Part shown: positions 7,360 through 15,743 of the stretch, one piece after another
Position numbering within the stretch: position 1 is the first letter of the stretch
Layout: every line of letters starts with the position of its first letter
Assembly: GCA_033791605.1 (NCBI GenBank)
Contig: JASJGJ010000172.1
Span: 1-58,469 of the forward strand
Source of the DNA: Porticoccus sp033791605
GTDB lineage: Bacteria > Pseudomonadota > Gammaproteobacteria > Pseudomonadales > Porticoccaceae
Length of the DNA: 58,469 nucleotides
Direction: 5' to 3'
Notes under the pieces: model-generated
What the model saw: the letters and a program-made list of their open reading frames with translations, nothing else
Databases searched by the model: none
What the model was told of the DNA's origin: nothing
Program-made: the position numbers and the translations under genes

Positions 7360-8015
7360 GTTTGACTGACCTTATACCCAACGCCTCTTACCGTTTTTAT
7401 AAAGTCAGATCCAAGTTTTTTTCGCAGGTGATGAATGTGTACTTCAAGGGCATTACTACAGACTTCTTCCCCCCAACTGTATAGTCGGGTTTCCAGTGTA
7501 GCCCGGGTGAGTACTTTGCCCGTATTTTCCATCAGGTTCTTTAACAGCATGTATTCTTTTCGAGACAACTCCAGTTGATTGTTCTGAAAAGTAACGGCTT
7601 GTGTGGTGGTGTCGAGTGTGACATCGCCAAGAGTAATCAAGGTTGATTTAACTGTGCTAAGTCGGCGCTCAAGGACCCTTAGTCGAGCGAGCAACTCCGT
7701 CATTTCAAAAGGCTTGGCAAGATAGTCATCGGCACCGCAGTCCAATCCTGCCACTTTGTCATCTATGCTGTCTCTCGCTGTTAATAGAATGACGGGAAGG
7801 GAGTCCCACTGATGACGTATTTGTTGGAGTACCTTAAGGCCATCCATATCGGGGAGGCCAAGATCGAGGATGACAATATCAGGTACTTCAGTGGCAACGA
7901 CGTGGAGGCAATCCTTTCCATTTTCGACATGGTTAACGGCATAGCCCTGTTTTCGCAGAGCTGTTAGGAGCCCACGTGCAAGGGGCCTATCATCTTCTAC
8001 TATCAGTATCTGCAT
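7356..8015 (-). CDS. OmpR-family response regulator (QseB/PmrA-like)
   Basis: This 219-residue regulator has an N-terminal receiver domain with acidic pocket ED near residues 7-9, phospho-acceptor Asp51 (ILDLGLP), conserved Thr (LLTARD) and Lys (AKPFE), followed by an OmpR/PhoB winged-helix domain ending in RGVGYKV. It pairs with the kinase gene it overlaps. Regulators of this branch bind direct CTTAAG-like half-sites; a perfect pair lies at 12573-12589, in front of the first gene of this operon, so it probably controls its own operon. Confidence 0.94.
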   Translation of the reverse strand: MQILIVEDDRPLARGLLTALRKQGYAVNHVENGKDCLHVVATEVPDIVILDLGLPDMDGLKVLQQIRHQWDSLPVILLTARDSIDDKVAGLDCGADDYLAKPFEMTELLARLRVLERRLSTVKSTLITLGDVTLDTTTQAVTFQNNQLELSRKEYMLLKNLMENTGKVLTRATLETRLYSWGEEVCSNALEVHIHHLRKKLGSDFIKTVRGVGYKVSQT

Positions 8016-8064
8016 TTTTCCCTAATATTTGAGCTTAACGTTTATTGGATCAGAGTTTGACTGA

Positions 8065-8718
8065 TCAATGGGAAAGTTTTTTGTTCACAATAGCCAGCGC
8101 CTTTGCGATCTCTTTTTGTCTGCCTGCATCGGCCAAAGGACGGTTTGGACGAGGTTGTGCATTTTTTGCTTTGAGCAGGTAGGTTTTGGCCTCTTGGTAA
8201 CGCTTTTCCTGCATAAGATAGTCGCCGAAAAAGTAGTTACTATCAATACCATTGGGGTTAATAGTAAGGGCCTTAAGTAATAGTTCTTCGGCTTTCTTCC
8301 CATTTCCGAATCCAATGGGCCAGCCGGGAACGTTAAAATACAGTGTTCCTAGGCTTGTATAGGCAGATCCATCAAGTGCTTCAGGATCTATCTTTAGGGC
8401 ATGTTCCAGATCAGCTTTGGACGCTTTGGCCAGAGATAATGCACCTAAACCGCCTTTGGCTCCGGCATAGGTAGATTTAATAATCCCACTCCAAATCCAG
8501 CCAGCAGCAGAATCAGGGTTGGCAGAAACAACTTTTTCTGCATCTGATATGAGGGTTTCAAATGCAGTGAGTTGTGCTTTTCCATGTAATTGGTAATTTA
8601 CCTCCGCCCAGCGATGTTGCAGTTTTAGGACTTCGGTATTGGCATCGGCCCAAGCAGACCCGGAGGCGAAGGTACATAAACATAGGGTCATTGTTATGTT
8701 CTTAACTAAATTTTTCAT
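8065..8718 (-). CDS. periplasmic TPR-like protein
   Basis: This 217-residue protein has a signal peptide (cleavage near AWADA) and helical repeats of TPR character. They are seen around residues 45-75, 104-135 and 140-175, with typical A-x-x-x-P steps (KIDPEALDGSAYTSLGTLYF, TINPNGIDSNYFFGDYLM). It resembles TatT-type periplasmic TPR proteins in general design, but I cannot name the partner. It lies 49 bases from both neighbours inside the operon and may scaffold the periplasmic cupredoxin or the outer-membrane protein. Confidence 0.75.
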   Translation of the reverse strand: MKNLVKNITMTLCLCTFASGSAWADANTEVLKLQHRWAEVNYQLHGKAQLTAFETLISDAEKVVSANPDSAAGWIWSGIIKSTYAGAKGGLGALSLAKASKADLEHALKIDPEALDGSAYTSLGTLYFNVPGWPIGFGNGKKAEELLLKALTINPNGIDSNYFFGDYLMQEKRYQEAKTYLLKAKNAQPRPNRPLADAGRQKEIAKALAIVNKKLSH

Positions 8719-8767
8719 AAAAAGTCATCTCTCTTTTGTATGAATAGAATGTTGGTGGATAGAATAT

Positions 8768-9553
8768 TCACAGCTCTGAAAATTTCCGAATAATAGGAAT
8801 TTTTTTGACCAGTGCGTTATGGACGAGCCCCGGGAATAGGGCATTTAAGCGGACGAACAGTTTTTCTGGCCATCCTAGATAACGTTGATTTTTATTTGAT
8901 GCCAAAAGGGACATTAGTTCACTTGCTACCCATTCCGGGGAATCCACTTTATTACCTAAGGCCTTGTTTAGCGAAGTTATCGCATGAGAGTTAAGGCTGG
9001 TGGCTGTTGCTCGGGGGGCTAGGTAAAACACTTTAATGTTTGTGTCGGCTAACTCTCTGCCCAGTGCTTCAGTAAAGCCTCTTATGCCGAACTTGCTGGC
9101 ACAATAGGTGGTAAATCCTGGATGGCCAATACTGCCAAAGGTTGACCCCACATTTACAATGGCGGCTTCTGTTTTCTGCTTGAGAAGTGGTATCAATTTA
9201 TTGCAGAGAAGCATGGGAGCAAGCAAATTGGTGGACAGTGTTTGTTCGATAGATTTTTCTGACTGCTGATCAAAGAATTCAAAGTTCAGAATACCGGCTA
9301 AATTGATGATTAGATCAATACCTCCGCACCGGTTACATTGTTCAATAATGTGTTCGCGGCCTTCAGCTTTATTGATATCAACGACGATAACTTGATGTTC
9401 TCCTGTCAGCTGTTGTGCGAGGGGTTTTAATACTTTCTCATTACGGCCAACTAACAGCAGTTTGGCACCTTTTAACGACAGCGCCTGCGCTATCGCGGCA
9501 CCGATACCGCCGGATGCACCTGTCAGTAAAATTGTGCTGTTGTGGAGATTCAT
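8768..9553 (-). CDS. short-chain dehydrogenase/reductase (SDR)
   Basis: This 261-residue cytosolic NAD(P)-dependent oxidoreductase has a Rossmann motif TGASGGIGAAIA at about residues 11-22, NLAGIL near 84-89, a catalytic Ser in NVGSTFGS, and Y-x3-K in YCASKFGIRGF. The arginine after the second strand (GRN) suggests NADP preference. Length is normal for classical SDRs. It follows the diiron-protein gene by 48 bases and probably acts on the product of the ligase/oxidase genes, most likely as a keto-acyl or alcohol dehydrogenase. Confidence 0.9.
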   Translation of the reverse strand: MNLHNSTILLTGASGGIGAAIAQALSLKGAKLLLVGRNEKVLKPLAQQLTGEHQVIVVDINKAEGREHIIEQCNRCGGIDLIINLAGILNFEFFDQQSEKSIEQTLSTNLLAPMLLCNKLIPLLKQKTEAAIVNVGSTFGSIGHPGFTTYCASKFGIRGFTEALGRELADTNIKVFYLAPRATATSLNSHAITSLNKALGNKVDSPEWVASELMSLLASNKNQRYLGWPEKLFVRLNALFPGLVHNALVKKIPIIRKFSEL

Positions 9554-9601
9554 TGTCTGTTCCTTGGGGGTTTCCTAGATTTTCCAGATGTTCATCCAGT
9601 C

Positions 9602-10273
9602 TTAATGAGTGCGGGGTATACCGTGGTTTTTATTCAGTGACATAAAAATTTCCCCGTAGAGTCGATAAAATCTTTTTGCTGCATGAATGATCAGCGTTTG
9701 TTCATTTTTATCTTCGATTCTGTTCATTAGATTTTCGAAAAATTTCAGGTGATCTTGATCCAGAGCTCCGTGTGAATAAAGATAAGAAAAAGCATTTTTT
9801 GGTAGTGATAATGTAGCGCGTATTTTGTCGGCAGCTTTTTCCGCCATACTGACACTGGTTCCCTCCAGTACTTGAACCATCCCAAAAAATCCCAGTGGGT
9901 TGATGCGGTTCACTATATCGTAGGCATAGGCGACCATCAGTTCTGTACTGTAGTGTGGCGTACTGTTGCGAACCGCTTCTTTATCAAAGCCACAAGCGGC
10001 AATATCATTGAGAATCCACTCCTGATGTCCTAGCTCTTCTTCAATGTATTCTGCTACGGCTTCACGCAACCATTCTTTTTGTTCGGGTAATAGTGCGCCG
10101 ACTGTCATTAATAATGGAACCGTATGCTTGACGTGGTGATAAGCCTGTTTAAGGAAGGCGACGTACTCATCTAGCGTGATATTGCCCGTAAGACTTTTCG
10201 CTATCATAGGTGCGCTGATCAGTATTTGCCGTTCGGCACTGGTTTCTTGGGTCAATGTGTCAAAAAAGGACAT
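9602..10273 (-). CDS. haem-oxygenase-like diiron protein (TenA/PqqC fold, iron-containing redox enzyme family)
   Basis: This 223-residue all-helical protein has metal-ligand patterns of haem-oxygenase-like diiron oxidases: AYHHVKHTVPL (about 44-54), EYIEEELGHQEW (about 75-86) and a late DQDHLKFFE. Members of this fold include UndA, which turns fatty acids into alkenes, and other non-haem iron oxygenases, as well as TenA thiaminase. No thiamin genes are nearby; the adjacent acyl ligase and SDR favour an oxidase acting on an acyl substrate. The start at 10273 has AGG upstream. Confidence 0.8.
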   Translation of the reverse strand: MSFFDTLTQETSAERQILISAPMIAKSLTGNITLDEYVAFLKQAYHHVKHTVPLLMTVGALLPEQKEWLREAVAEYIEEELGHQEWILNDIAACGFDKEAVRNSTPHYSTELMVAYAYDIVNRINPLGFFGMVQVLEGTSVSMAEKAADKIRATLSLPKNAFSYLYSHGALDQDHLKFFENLMNRIEDKNEQTLIIHAAKRFYRLYGEIFMSLNKNHGIPRTH

Positions 10274-10296
10274 AAATGTACCTGAAGTGTTTTGTA

Positions 10297-11805
10297 TTAT
10301 GAATTCAGCTGTAAGGATTCAGTATCGTAAAGTTTTTGAATCGTAGCGGAGTAATGGTTGAGGATGGCTTGCCTTTTGGGCCGGCCATTGTCCGTCATTA
10401 ATTCTTTTTGTGAAGCGAGTGGTTGAGGTAACCGGTACCAGTCATGCATGCGAGCATAATCTGGAAGATTCTGGTTGATCCTATCAATAGCACTTTGAAC
10501 TTGTTCATCATTCGTGACGACAGAGCGGGTTGATAACAAGGCAATGCAAAAAGGTCGGTTATCTCCAAAAACGACGAACTCTAGAAAAATTGGGTTGGTT
10601 AGGAATTCTGCTTCCACCCATTCAGGGCTGATATTTCTGCCAAAGCTAGAAATGAGAAGATTTTTACTGCGTCCCTGAATATGTAGAAAACCGGCTTCAT
10701 CAAGTGATCCTAGATCACCGGTATGTATCGAGGGCTGATTCCAGCTAGCGGGATCGTTGACGTAGCCCAGCATTGTATTGCCAGAGATAACAATCTCACC
10801 CTTAATAATCTTGATATCAAGATGGGGTAGGGGCTTTCCGCTACTTCCAGGCAGGTTGTTGGCGGGTGTATTTAAACTGACTACCGAGGCGCATTCTGAA
10901 AGCCCATAACCTTCGTACGCCGGTATGTTGAGGCTCCAGGCTTTGTTTAACAGTTCAGGGGAGACTTTACCTCCACCCACGGCGACAAAACGAAGTGTTC
11001 TTGTTGGAACCCAACCAGAACTAGCGGCAGTGACAAGTAGTAGCAATAATTGAGGTGTCAGTATCAGGCTGTTGGGCTGGTATACGCCGATAAGTGCTAA
11101 CATTTTCTCTGCAATAATGGATGAGCTGCCAGTAAATCCAACGGCTTCCAACGAGGGGATAATAACTTCACCACCAGACAGTATCGGTGCATACACCCCG
11201 GCAACATTTTCCAGCAGGGTGCTTAGGGGCAGTAGGCATAGATGACGTGTCTTCGGTATGGCTACGGTATCAGCGAGAGCCTGGGCTTGCATGAGCAGTT
11301 GATCGTTACTAAGGCAAACACCTTTGGGTGTGCCTGTAGACCCTGAGGTATAAGTAATTTTCCCCGTATTTTTTGGTAACTGAACCGTATCACAAGACTT
11401 ATTAATGATAATTAACATAAGGCCATCGAGAATGGTTAGGTACTGGTGATCCGTATTGCTTTCAAGTATTCCAGGTAGAGCAGGATTGTTAGTGATGATG
11501 GCATCAACCGGTGAATCATGTAAGGCATGTTTGAGTTGCGCAATGGAAAAAAAGGTTGGAAGTGGAAGCAGACAAATTCCCGAGTTTTGACAACTAAGGT
11601 CTGTTATCAGCCAGCTTAGTCCATTATCAGTATGCAGTGCTAAGTGCTGTATGCCATGCTCGTTGAGAAGGGCCGATAGCTGGTCACATTGTAATAATAC
11701 ATCACTGCAACTCAGAGACTTTTCAGTATCACGGGCTACAATTTGGTCACTTTTGTAGAGGTGTTTAAGCTGCGAAATAATACTGGGCATCGTTGCCATG
11801 GCCAT
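10297..11805 (-). CDS. AMP-dependent acyl ligase (fatty-acyl-CoA/ACP synthetase-like)
   Basis: This adenylate-forming enzyme has P-loop TYTSGSTGTPKGV near residue 155, an A5-type YEGYGLSECAS, HTGDLG (Asp contacting the ribose) and a C-terminal domain beginning GRSKNLLISSFGRN. The C-terminal lysine region reads NGRPKRQ instead of the usual PxTxxGKxxR. It activates a carboxylic acid, probably a fatty acid, as acyl-AMP. I start it at one of three clustered ATGs (11805, 11799 or 11790); all overlap the end of the preceding gene by 26-41 bases, indicating translational coupling. Confidence 0.88.
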   Translation of the reverse strand: MAMATMPSIISQLKHLYKSDQIVARDTEKSLSCSDVLLQCDQLSALLNEHGIQHLALHTDNGLSWLITDLSCQNSGICLLPLPTFFSIAQLKHALHDSPVDAIITNNPALPGILESNTDHQYLTILDGLMLIIINKSCDTVQLPKNTGKITYTSGSTGTPKGVCLSNDQLLMQAQALADTVAIPKTRHLCLLPLSTLLENVAGVYAPILSGGEVIIPSLEAVGFTGSSSIIAEKMLALIGVYQPNSLILTPQLLLLLVTAASSGWVPTRTLRFVAVGGGKVSPELLNKAWSLNIPAYEGYGLSECASVVSLNTPANNLPGSSGKPLPHLDIKIIKGEIVISGNTMLGYVNDPASWNQPSIHTGDLGSLDEAGFLHIQGRSKNLLISSFGRNISPEWVEAEFLTNPIFLEFVVFGDNRPFCIALLSTRSVVTNDEQVQSAIDRINQNLPDYARMHDWYRLPQPLASQKELMTDNGRPKRQAILNHYSATIQKLYDTESLQLNS

Positions 11806-12526
11806 TGCTGCTCGTGTTGCGAATGACACCGGCGAGAGTATCAATACGATTTTTGTAGAGGGAGAGCATTCCTTTTAGTACCTGACGATTGTTGATGGTC
11901 TCCATGGCTTCATCTAGTCGACCCGCGACCACTATGGGTTTTGTCTCGTAGTAACTGCCCCAGTTTTTAACTGAAGAATGATTAAGACATAACGGTGATG
12001 CTTCTTTTATAGGGTGTAAATTAAAGCCCAGTTTACTAATCATTTTTTGTACTTGTGGGGTCGCGGTGAATGTCAGCCATTCAATATTTGCTTGGTGTAG
12101 GGTTGCAGCAAGAAGAATAAACAGCAATTGACTGGAACCCGGCTGGGTAGCCGCTAAATTTCCAATTTCAGCAATCTTGGCGCGATGTGCATTTTGAGAA
12201 GAAAAACGGTTTATTTCATCCTCAATAGGACTGTCTAAATACTGTTCAATAAATAAAGATTGATCACCGGCAGGGCAAATGCCGGTTACGGCACTTAATT
12301 TGTTGTTGCAGCGAAGGCTAAGAAACAATGGCAAAAAATCTTTAATACTTGCGCCATGGGCTGACTGGAATTGTTTGGCAATATAGCGTTCAATTTCCGT
12401 GCGTGCCTGGCTATTAATGTCGTTGAGATCAAGTTCCGGGCCAGGGTTAAGCAGATAGTTAAGGCGTTTATAACCACGTTTATTGCTATCACCTGATGTC
12501 ATATCAATGGAGAGTGTGGACGGCAT
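11765..12526 (-). CDS. thermostable hemolysin family protein
   Basis: This 253-residue protein is of the thermostable hemolysin family (Pfam T_hemolysin). Family features seen are AEIGNLAATQPGSS in the centre, LLFILLAATLH, WLTFTATPQVQKMISKLGF, and NWGSYYETKPIVVAG towards the end. It has no signal peptide. The central pattern resembles acyltransferases of the GNAT/autoinducer-synthase type, so the hemolysin name may mislead. It is the first gene of the ten-gene run, with the PmrA-type repeat 47 bases upstream, and overlaps the acyl ligase gene. An acyl-transfer role with that ligase is an inference. Confidence 0.82.
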   Translation of the reverse strand: MPSTLSIDMTSGDSNKRGYKRLNYLLNPGPELDLNDINSQARTEIERYIAKQFQSAHGASIKDFLPLFLSLRCNNKLSAVTGICPAGDQSLFIEQYLDSPIEDEINRFSSQNAHRAKIAEIGNLAATQPGSSQLLFILLAATLHQANIEWLTFTATPQVQKMISKLGFNLHPIKEASPLCLNHSSVKNWGSYYETKPIVVAGRLDEAMETINNRQVLKGMLSLYKNRIDTLAGVIRNTSSNGHGNDAQYYFAA

Positions 12527-12572
12527 TGTTTTAACTCTTGTCTGATGTTTACAGACAGAATACTGAGGAATA

Positions 12573-12589
12573 CTTAAGAGACTCTTAAG
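12573..12589 (-). promoter_or_regulatory. CTTAAG-N5-CTTAAG direct repeat (PmrA-box-like operator)
   Basis: Two perfect CTTAAG hexamers are separated by five bases (11-base period), the layout recognised by PmrA and related OmpR-family dimers. It lies 47 bases before the start of the thermostable hemolysin family gene, with a possible -10 (TATTCT) downstream. The regulator gene at 7356-8015 belongs to the same run, so autoregulation is likely. A further short inverted repeat, GTCTG-N7-CAGAC, lies between it and the start codon. Confidence 0.6.
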
Positions 12590-12664
12590 GATAGGAACAG
12601 TAAGGGAAATAGCCGGGAAAGATTAAGGTAAGGTATTTGTGCCTAAACACTTGATGGGGGGAGA

Positions 12665-13819
12665 TTATTGATTGCTGTGTTTGATCGCGATACGGGTGGC
12701 CAAGGGCCCGAAGACCTCAAATAGTGCTGTGGCTGCGATAGTGATGGCCATAATGGTGTCAGCATAATGAGGTAACAGTTGGCTAACAATTAACGCCATG
12801 CCAACAGCAACACCTGCCTGGGGAAGCATGGCTGTACCAATCCAGCGAGCATCGTTTCCAGACATACCTACTAATCGTCCCGAGAGCCAGCCTCCAGCAA
12901 TTTTTCCTATAATTCGAAGACCAATGTAGACAATGCCAATAATACCAACATTCAGAAAGTTGGAAAAATTAAGGGAAGCTCCCGCCAGAATAAAAAACAG
13001 TACAAGAAAAGGACTTTGTATGTTCTTAATGGCGTGAAATGGCCGTGTATGGTGTGTCGCAAAATTGGCGACAGTAGCTCCCATCGCCATGGCCGCGAGA
13101 AGGTAGGAAACTTCTAACCATAACGCCAGCCCTCCACATAGCATGATGAGACCAAGTGCTTCGATGAGCGTGGGCTCTCCTGCATGAATTCGCCCAGTCA
13201 GATAAGCCATTGGTAGTCCTAATGAAACACCGAGAAAGAGTGCTCCGGTGATTTCCCAAAGACCTGTCGTGATCATTGAGAGCCCCGTTGTTGCTGTCGC
13301 GCCCACGGCAAAACTGAGACAGAGACTAAAAATTAATAATCCCCATGCGTCATCCAAGGCCACAACACCCAGCAGGGTTTTACTAAAAGTACTGTTATCT
13401 TTTAGCTCATCAATAACAACAACCGTCGCTACGGCATCGGTGGCGGTTGCTATGGCTGCTAGTAGTAAAGCGACCTCAAAAGGTAATGGTGTGAGTATCA
13501 CCAGCCCGGTTAAAACCACCATGAGTGTTATCAATGCTGCGCCCAAAGAGAGACCAATAATTTGTTTCCCATGAAGTCTGAATGTACTGCGTGTGAGGGT
13601 GCTGCCGAGCAGAAAGCCAATCATGATAAGTGCGAGCACCGAGGTGTGTTCAAACCAAAGTTGTCGTGTTTCCAGAAACAGGTCGAGGCCATTGGGACCG
13701 ATAAGTATCCCCATGATGATTAGCAGGGTGACTTTGGGCAGTGCAGTAATGCTTCCAATCCAGAATGTCAGCAGCCCAAATAATAATAGTGCTCCCAAGG
13801 TGATCAGTATTTCTGGCAT
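12665..13819 (-). CDS. cation:proton antiporter, CPA2/Kef-type membrane domain
   Basis: This 384-residue inner-membrane protein has about eleven to twelve helices covering nearly its full length. ATATDA near residues 123-128 and ALDDAWG near 153-159 match the unwound helix and the ion-binding Asp-Asp pair of electrogenic sodium/proton antiporters. There is no RCK/TrkA-N domain at the C-terminus, so it is the short single-domain form. The stop lies 138 bases before the next minus-strand gene, which has its own operator, so it is probably a separate transcription unit. Confidence 0.9.
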   Translation of the reverse strand: MPEILITLGALLLFGLLTFWIGSITALPKVTLLIIMGILIGPNGLDLFLETRQLWFEHTSVLALIMIGFLLGSTLTRSTFRLHGKQIIGLSLGAALITLMVVLTGLVILTPLPFEVALLLAAIATATDAVATVVVIDELKDNSTFSKTLLGVVALDDAWGLLIFSLCLSFAVGATATTGLSMITTGLWEITGALFLGVSLGLPMAYLTGRIHAGEPTLIEALGLIMLCGGLALWLEVSYLLAAMAMGATVANFATHHTRPFHAIKNIQSPFLVLFFILAGASLNFSNFLNVGIIGIVYIGLRIIGKIAGGWLSGRLVGMSGNDARWIGTAMLPQAGVAVGMALIVSQLLPHYADTIMAITIAATALFEVFGPLATRIAIKHSNQ

Positions 13820-14168
13820 AGATGGCTATCGCTTCTGAGGATTGTTTTTATCAATGTATTTAGCCCGCAAAATTTGTCCTAATGGCTAATTTAGACATAC
13901 TCTTTTAAATGGCTAGCCATCAGTATATTCCTTTTGTTGGATATGGTCGGATCATTCATGGATCATTCATGGATCATTCTATTAAGTGGTTGAATTGCAG
14001 GATCAATGATAAGTTTAGCCATAAGAGTGCAGCAATAAAGGTTTTTTATATGGGCTCTGTCATTATGGGGGGTGACCTCCATGGGTTGGTATCTGAATTT
14101 GGCCACGATTAATATCGAAAAATAGCCCGCGACAATAAATAGTAGGCTTGGTAAAACAGGAGTTGTTT
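13820..14168. other. intergenic region between divergent units
   Basis: This 349-base gap separates the minus-strand antiporter from the plus-strand D-glutamate cluster and should contain both promoters. It holds a short tandem repeat (13949-13980) and, right at the end, the AGGAG ribosome site of the next gene. A 67-codon frame at 13909-14112 runs through it without a ribosome site and crosses the repeat; I do not call it. No clear promoter hexamers or terminator stand out. Confidence 0.5.
13949..13980 (+). repeat. tandem repeat, three copies of an 11-mer
   Basis: The unit GGATCATTCAT occurs twice in a row and is followed by a third copy shortened to GGATCATTCT. The period of eleven bases is about one helical turn, so a protein-binding array upstream of the D-glutamate cluster is possible, but slippage during replication would give the same pattern. 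Confidence 0.7.
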
Positions 14169-14954
14169 ATGTCCTTTGGTTTGTCTCCACTTGAGTTCCG
14201 CGAGGGAGTTCGCTCAGGTAAGCATAAGGGCAACACCTCCGGTTATTGTCCGGGGTATGTTCAGGGAAATGTGGTGATTCTCCCCAGCGACTGGGCCGCA
14301 GAGTTTTTACAGTTTTGTCAGTTTAATCAAAAGCCCTGCCCATTAGTGGGCATGTCGGAAATAGGTGTTCCATTACTGCCAACTCTGGGGAAAGGGTTGG
14401 ATATTCGTACAGATTTACCGCTTTATCGTATTTTTAAAGACGGATGCGTTGTCGAAGAGTTGACGGATATTACTGATTGCTGGCGTGATGATTTTGTGAC
14501 CTTTGTGCTAGGTTGTTCTTTTTCCTTTGAGGAGGCTTTAATTGCAGACGGACTAGAGGTTCGTAATGTTATAGAAGGGGTCAATGTTCCGATGTATCGG
14601 ACCAATATACCCTGTCGATCTGCTGGGCGTTTTAGTGGGAATATGGTGGTAAGCATGCGCCCCTTTTTGGCCGCAGATGCTATTCGCGCGGTACAAATTT
14701 CAACACGCTTTCCTTCTGTGCATGGAGCTCCTGTACATTTGGGTGATCCAGCTCGGATAGGTATTCAGGCTATTAGTAATCCCGATTTTGGTGATGCTGT
14801 CACGATAAAGGAGGGGGAAATTCCCGTTTTTTGGGCCTGTGGTGTGACGCCTCAGGTGGCTCTAGAGCAAGCTAAACCTCCAGTTTGTATTACCCACAGT
14901 CCGGGTTGCATGCTGGTGACAGATTTGCGCAATAGTCAATTAGCGGTGCTTTAG
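14169..14954 (+). CDS. DUF1445 / D-glutamate cyclase family hydro-lyase
   Basis: This 261-residue protein belongs to the UPF0317/DUF1445 family of putative hydro-lyases. Motifs seen include SGYCPGYVQGN near residues 29-39, FVLGCSFSFEEAL, MYRTNIPCRSAGRF, VSMRPF and ITHSPGCMLVTDL at the end. I start at the ATG at 14169, which has AGGAG seven bases upstream. This domain forms the N-terminal half of animal D-glutamate cyclase (DGLUCY), which converts D-glutamate to 5-oxo-D-proline. The next genes encode 5-oxoprolinase, and the other DGLUCY domain is encoded at 17408. Confidence 0.88.
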   Translation: MSFGLSPLEFREGVRSGKHKGNTSGYCPGYVQGNVVILPSDWAAEFLQFCQFNQKPCPLVGMSEIGVPLLPTLGKGLDIRTDLPLYRIFKDGCVVEELTDITDCWRDDFVTFVLGCSFSFEEALIADGLEVRNVIEGVNVPMYRTNIPCRSAGRFSGNMVVSMRPFLAADAIRAVQISTRFPSVHGAPVHLGDPARIGIQAISNPDFGDAVTIKEGEIPVFWACGVTPQVALEQAKPPVCITHSPGCMLVTDLRNSQLAVL

Positions 14955-14998
14955 CCAACTTATTATGGTGCAACACCTTGTTTTGAAAGAGAGAATAT

Positions 14999-15733
14999 AT
15001 GCCATTACTGCTTAATTGTGATCTGGGCGAAAGCTTTGGAGCTTGGACTATGGGAATGGATGAGGCGGTGATGCCGCATATCGACCAGGCCAACATTGCT
15101 TGTGGTTTTCATGCGGGTGATCACCTCGTAATGCAAAGAACGCTTCGGCTGGCAAGTCAGTACGGAGTGATGGTCGGTGCCCACCCGGGTTACCCTGACC
15201 TTGCCGGATTTGGTCGTAGATCCATCAGTCATCCACATGAAGATATCGTAGCTCTGATGCATTATCAGATGTCAGCATTGGATGGTATGGCAAAAACTCT
15301 TGGGTTAGAGGTGCAGTATGTGAAACCTCATGGTGCCCTTTATAACGATATGATGTCGAATACAGTGGTTCGCCGTGCGGTGATGGATGCTGTCGCGACG
15401 TATTATCGACCGCTAAAACTCATGATGTTGGCGACTGCTCGGCCAGATGAGTACAGGGTTGAAGCGCAGAAGCTTGGTATTGAATTGTGGTTTGAAGCGT
15501 TTGCTGATCGTTGTTATGACGATGATGGTATGTTGTTGTCTCGGGCTAAATCTGACGCAGTCCACAACCGAACCAAAATGCTGCAGCAAGCTACAGAGTT
15601 AAAAAATAAAGGCACGGTAACCACCATTGGTGGGCATCAACTGAAACTTAATGCCGACACATTATGCGTTCACGGAGATAACCCTGAAGGGGTTGAGGCA
15701 ATAAAGGATATGAGACAGCTTCTTAACAAATGA
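14999..15733 (+). CDS. pxpA: 5-oxoprolinase subunit PxpA (LamB/YcsF family)
   Basis: This 244-residue protein is of the LamB/YcsF family, a subunit of the ATP-dependent PxpABC 5-oxoprolinase that opens 5-oxoproline to glutamate. The family signature LLNCDLGESFGAW is at the N-terminus, followed by NIACGFHAGD, GAHPGYPD and VKPHGALYND. Length matches the family. It lies 44 bases after the DUF1445 gene and ten bases before pxpB, in one operon. Confidence 0.95.
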   Translation: MPLLLNCDLGESFGAWTMGMDEAVMPHIDQANIACGFHAGDHLVMQRTLRLASQYGVMVGAHPGYPDLAGFGRRSISHPHEDIVALMHYQMSALDGMAKTLGLEVQYVKPHGALYNDMMSNTVVRRAVMDAVATYYRPLKLMMLATARPDEYRVEAQKLGIELWFEAFADRCYDDDGMLLSRAKSDAVHNRTKMLQQATELKNKGTVTTIGGHQLKLNADTLCVHGDNPEGVEAIKDMRQLLNK

Positions 15734-15743
15734 TGGTTGATGA

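Noticed and set aside
9602..10273. TenA thiaminase for thiamin salvage
   Set aside because: The fold fits, but there are no thiamin genes or TPP riboswitch nearby, and the neighbours are an acyl ligase and an SDR; a diiron oxidase is the better reading.
13949..13980. possible CRISPR-like repeat
   Set aside because: Units are directly adjacent without spacers, only three copies, and no cas gene is near.
13909..14112. 67-codon plus-strand frame in the gap before the D-glutamate cluster
   Set aside because: No ribosome site; the repeat GGATCATTCAT makes up part of it; no recognisable product.
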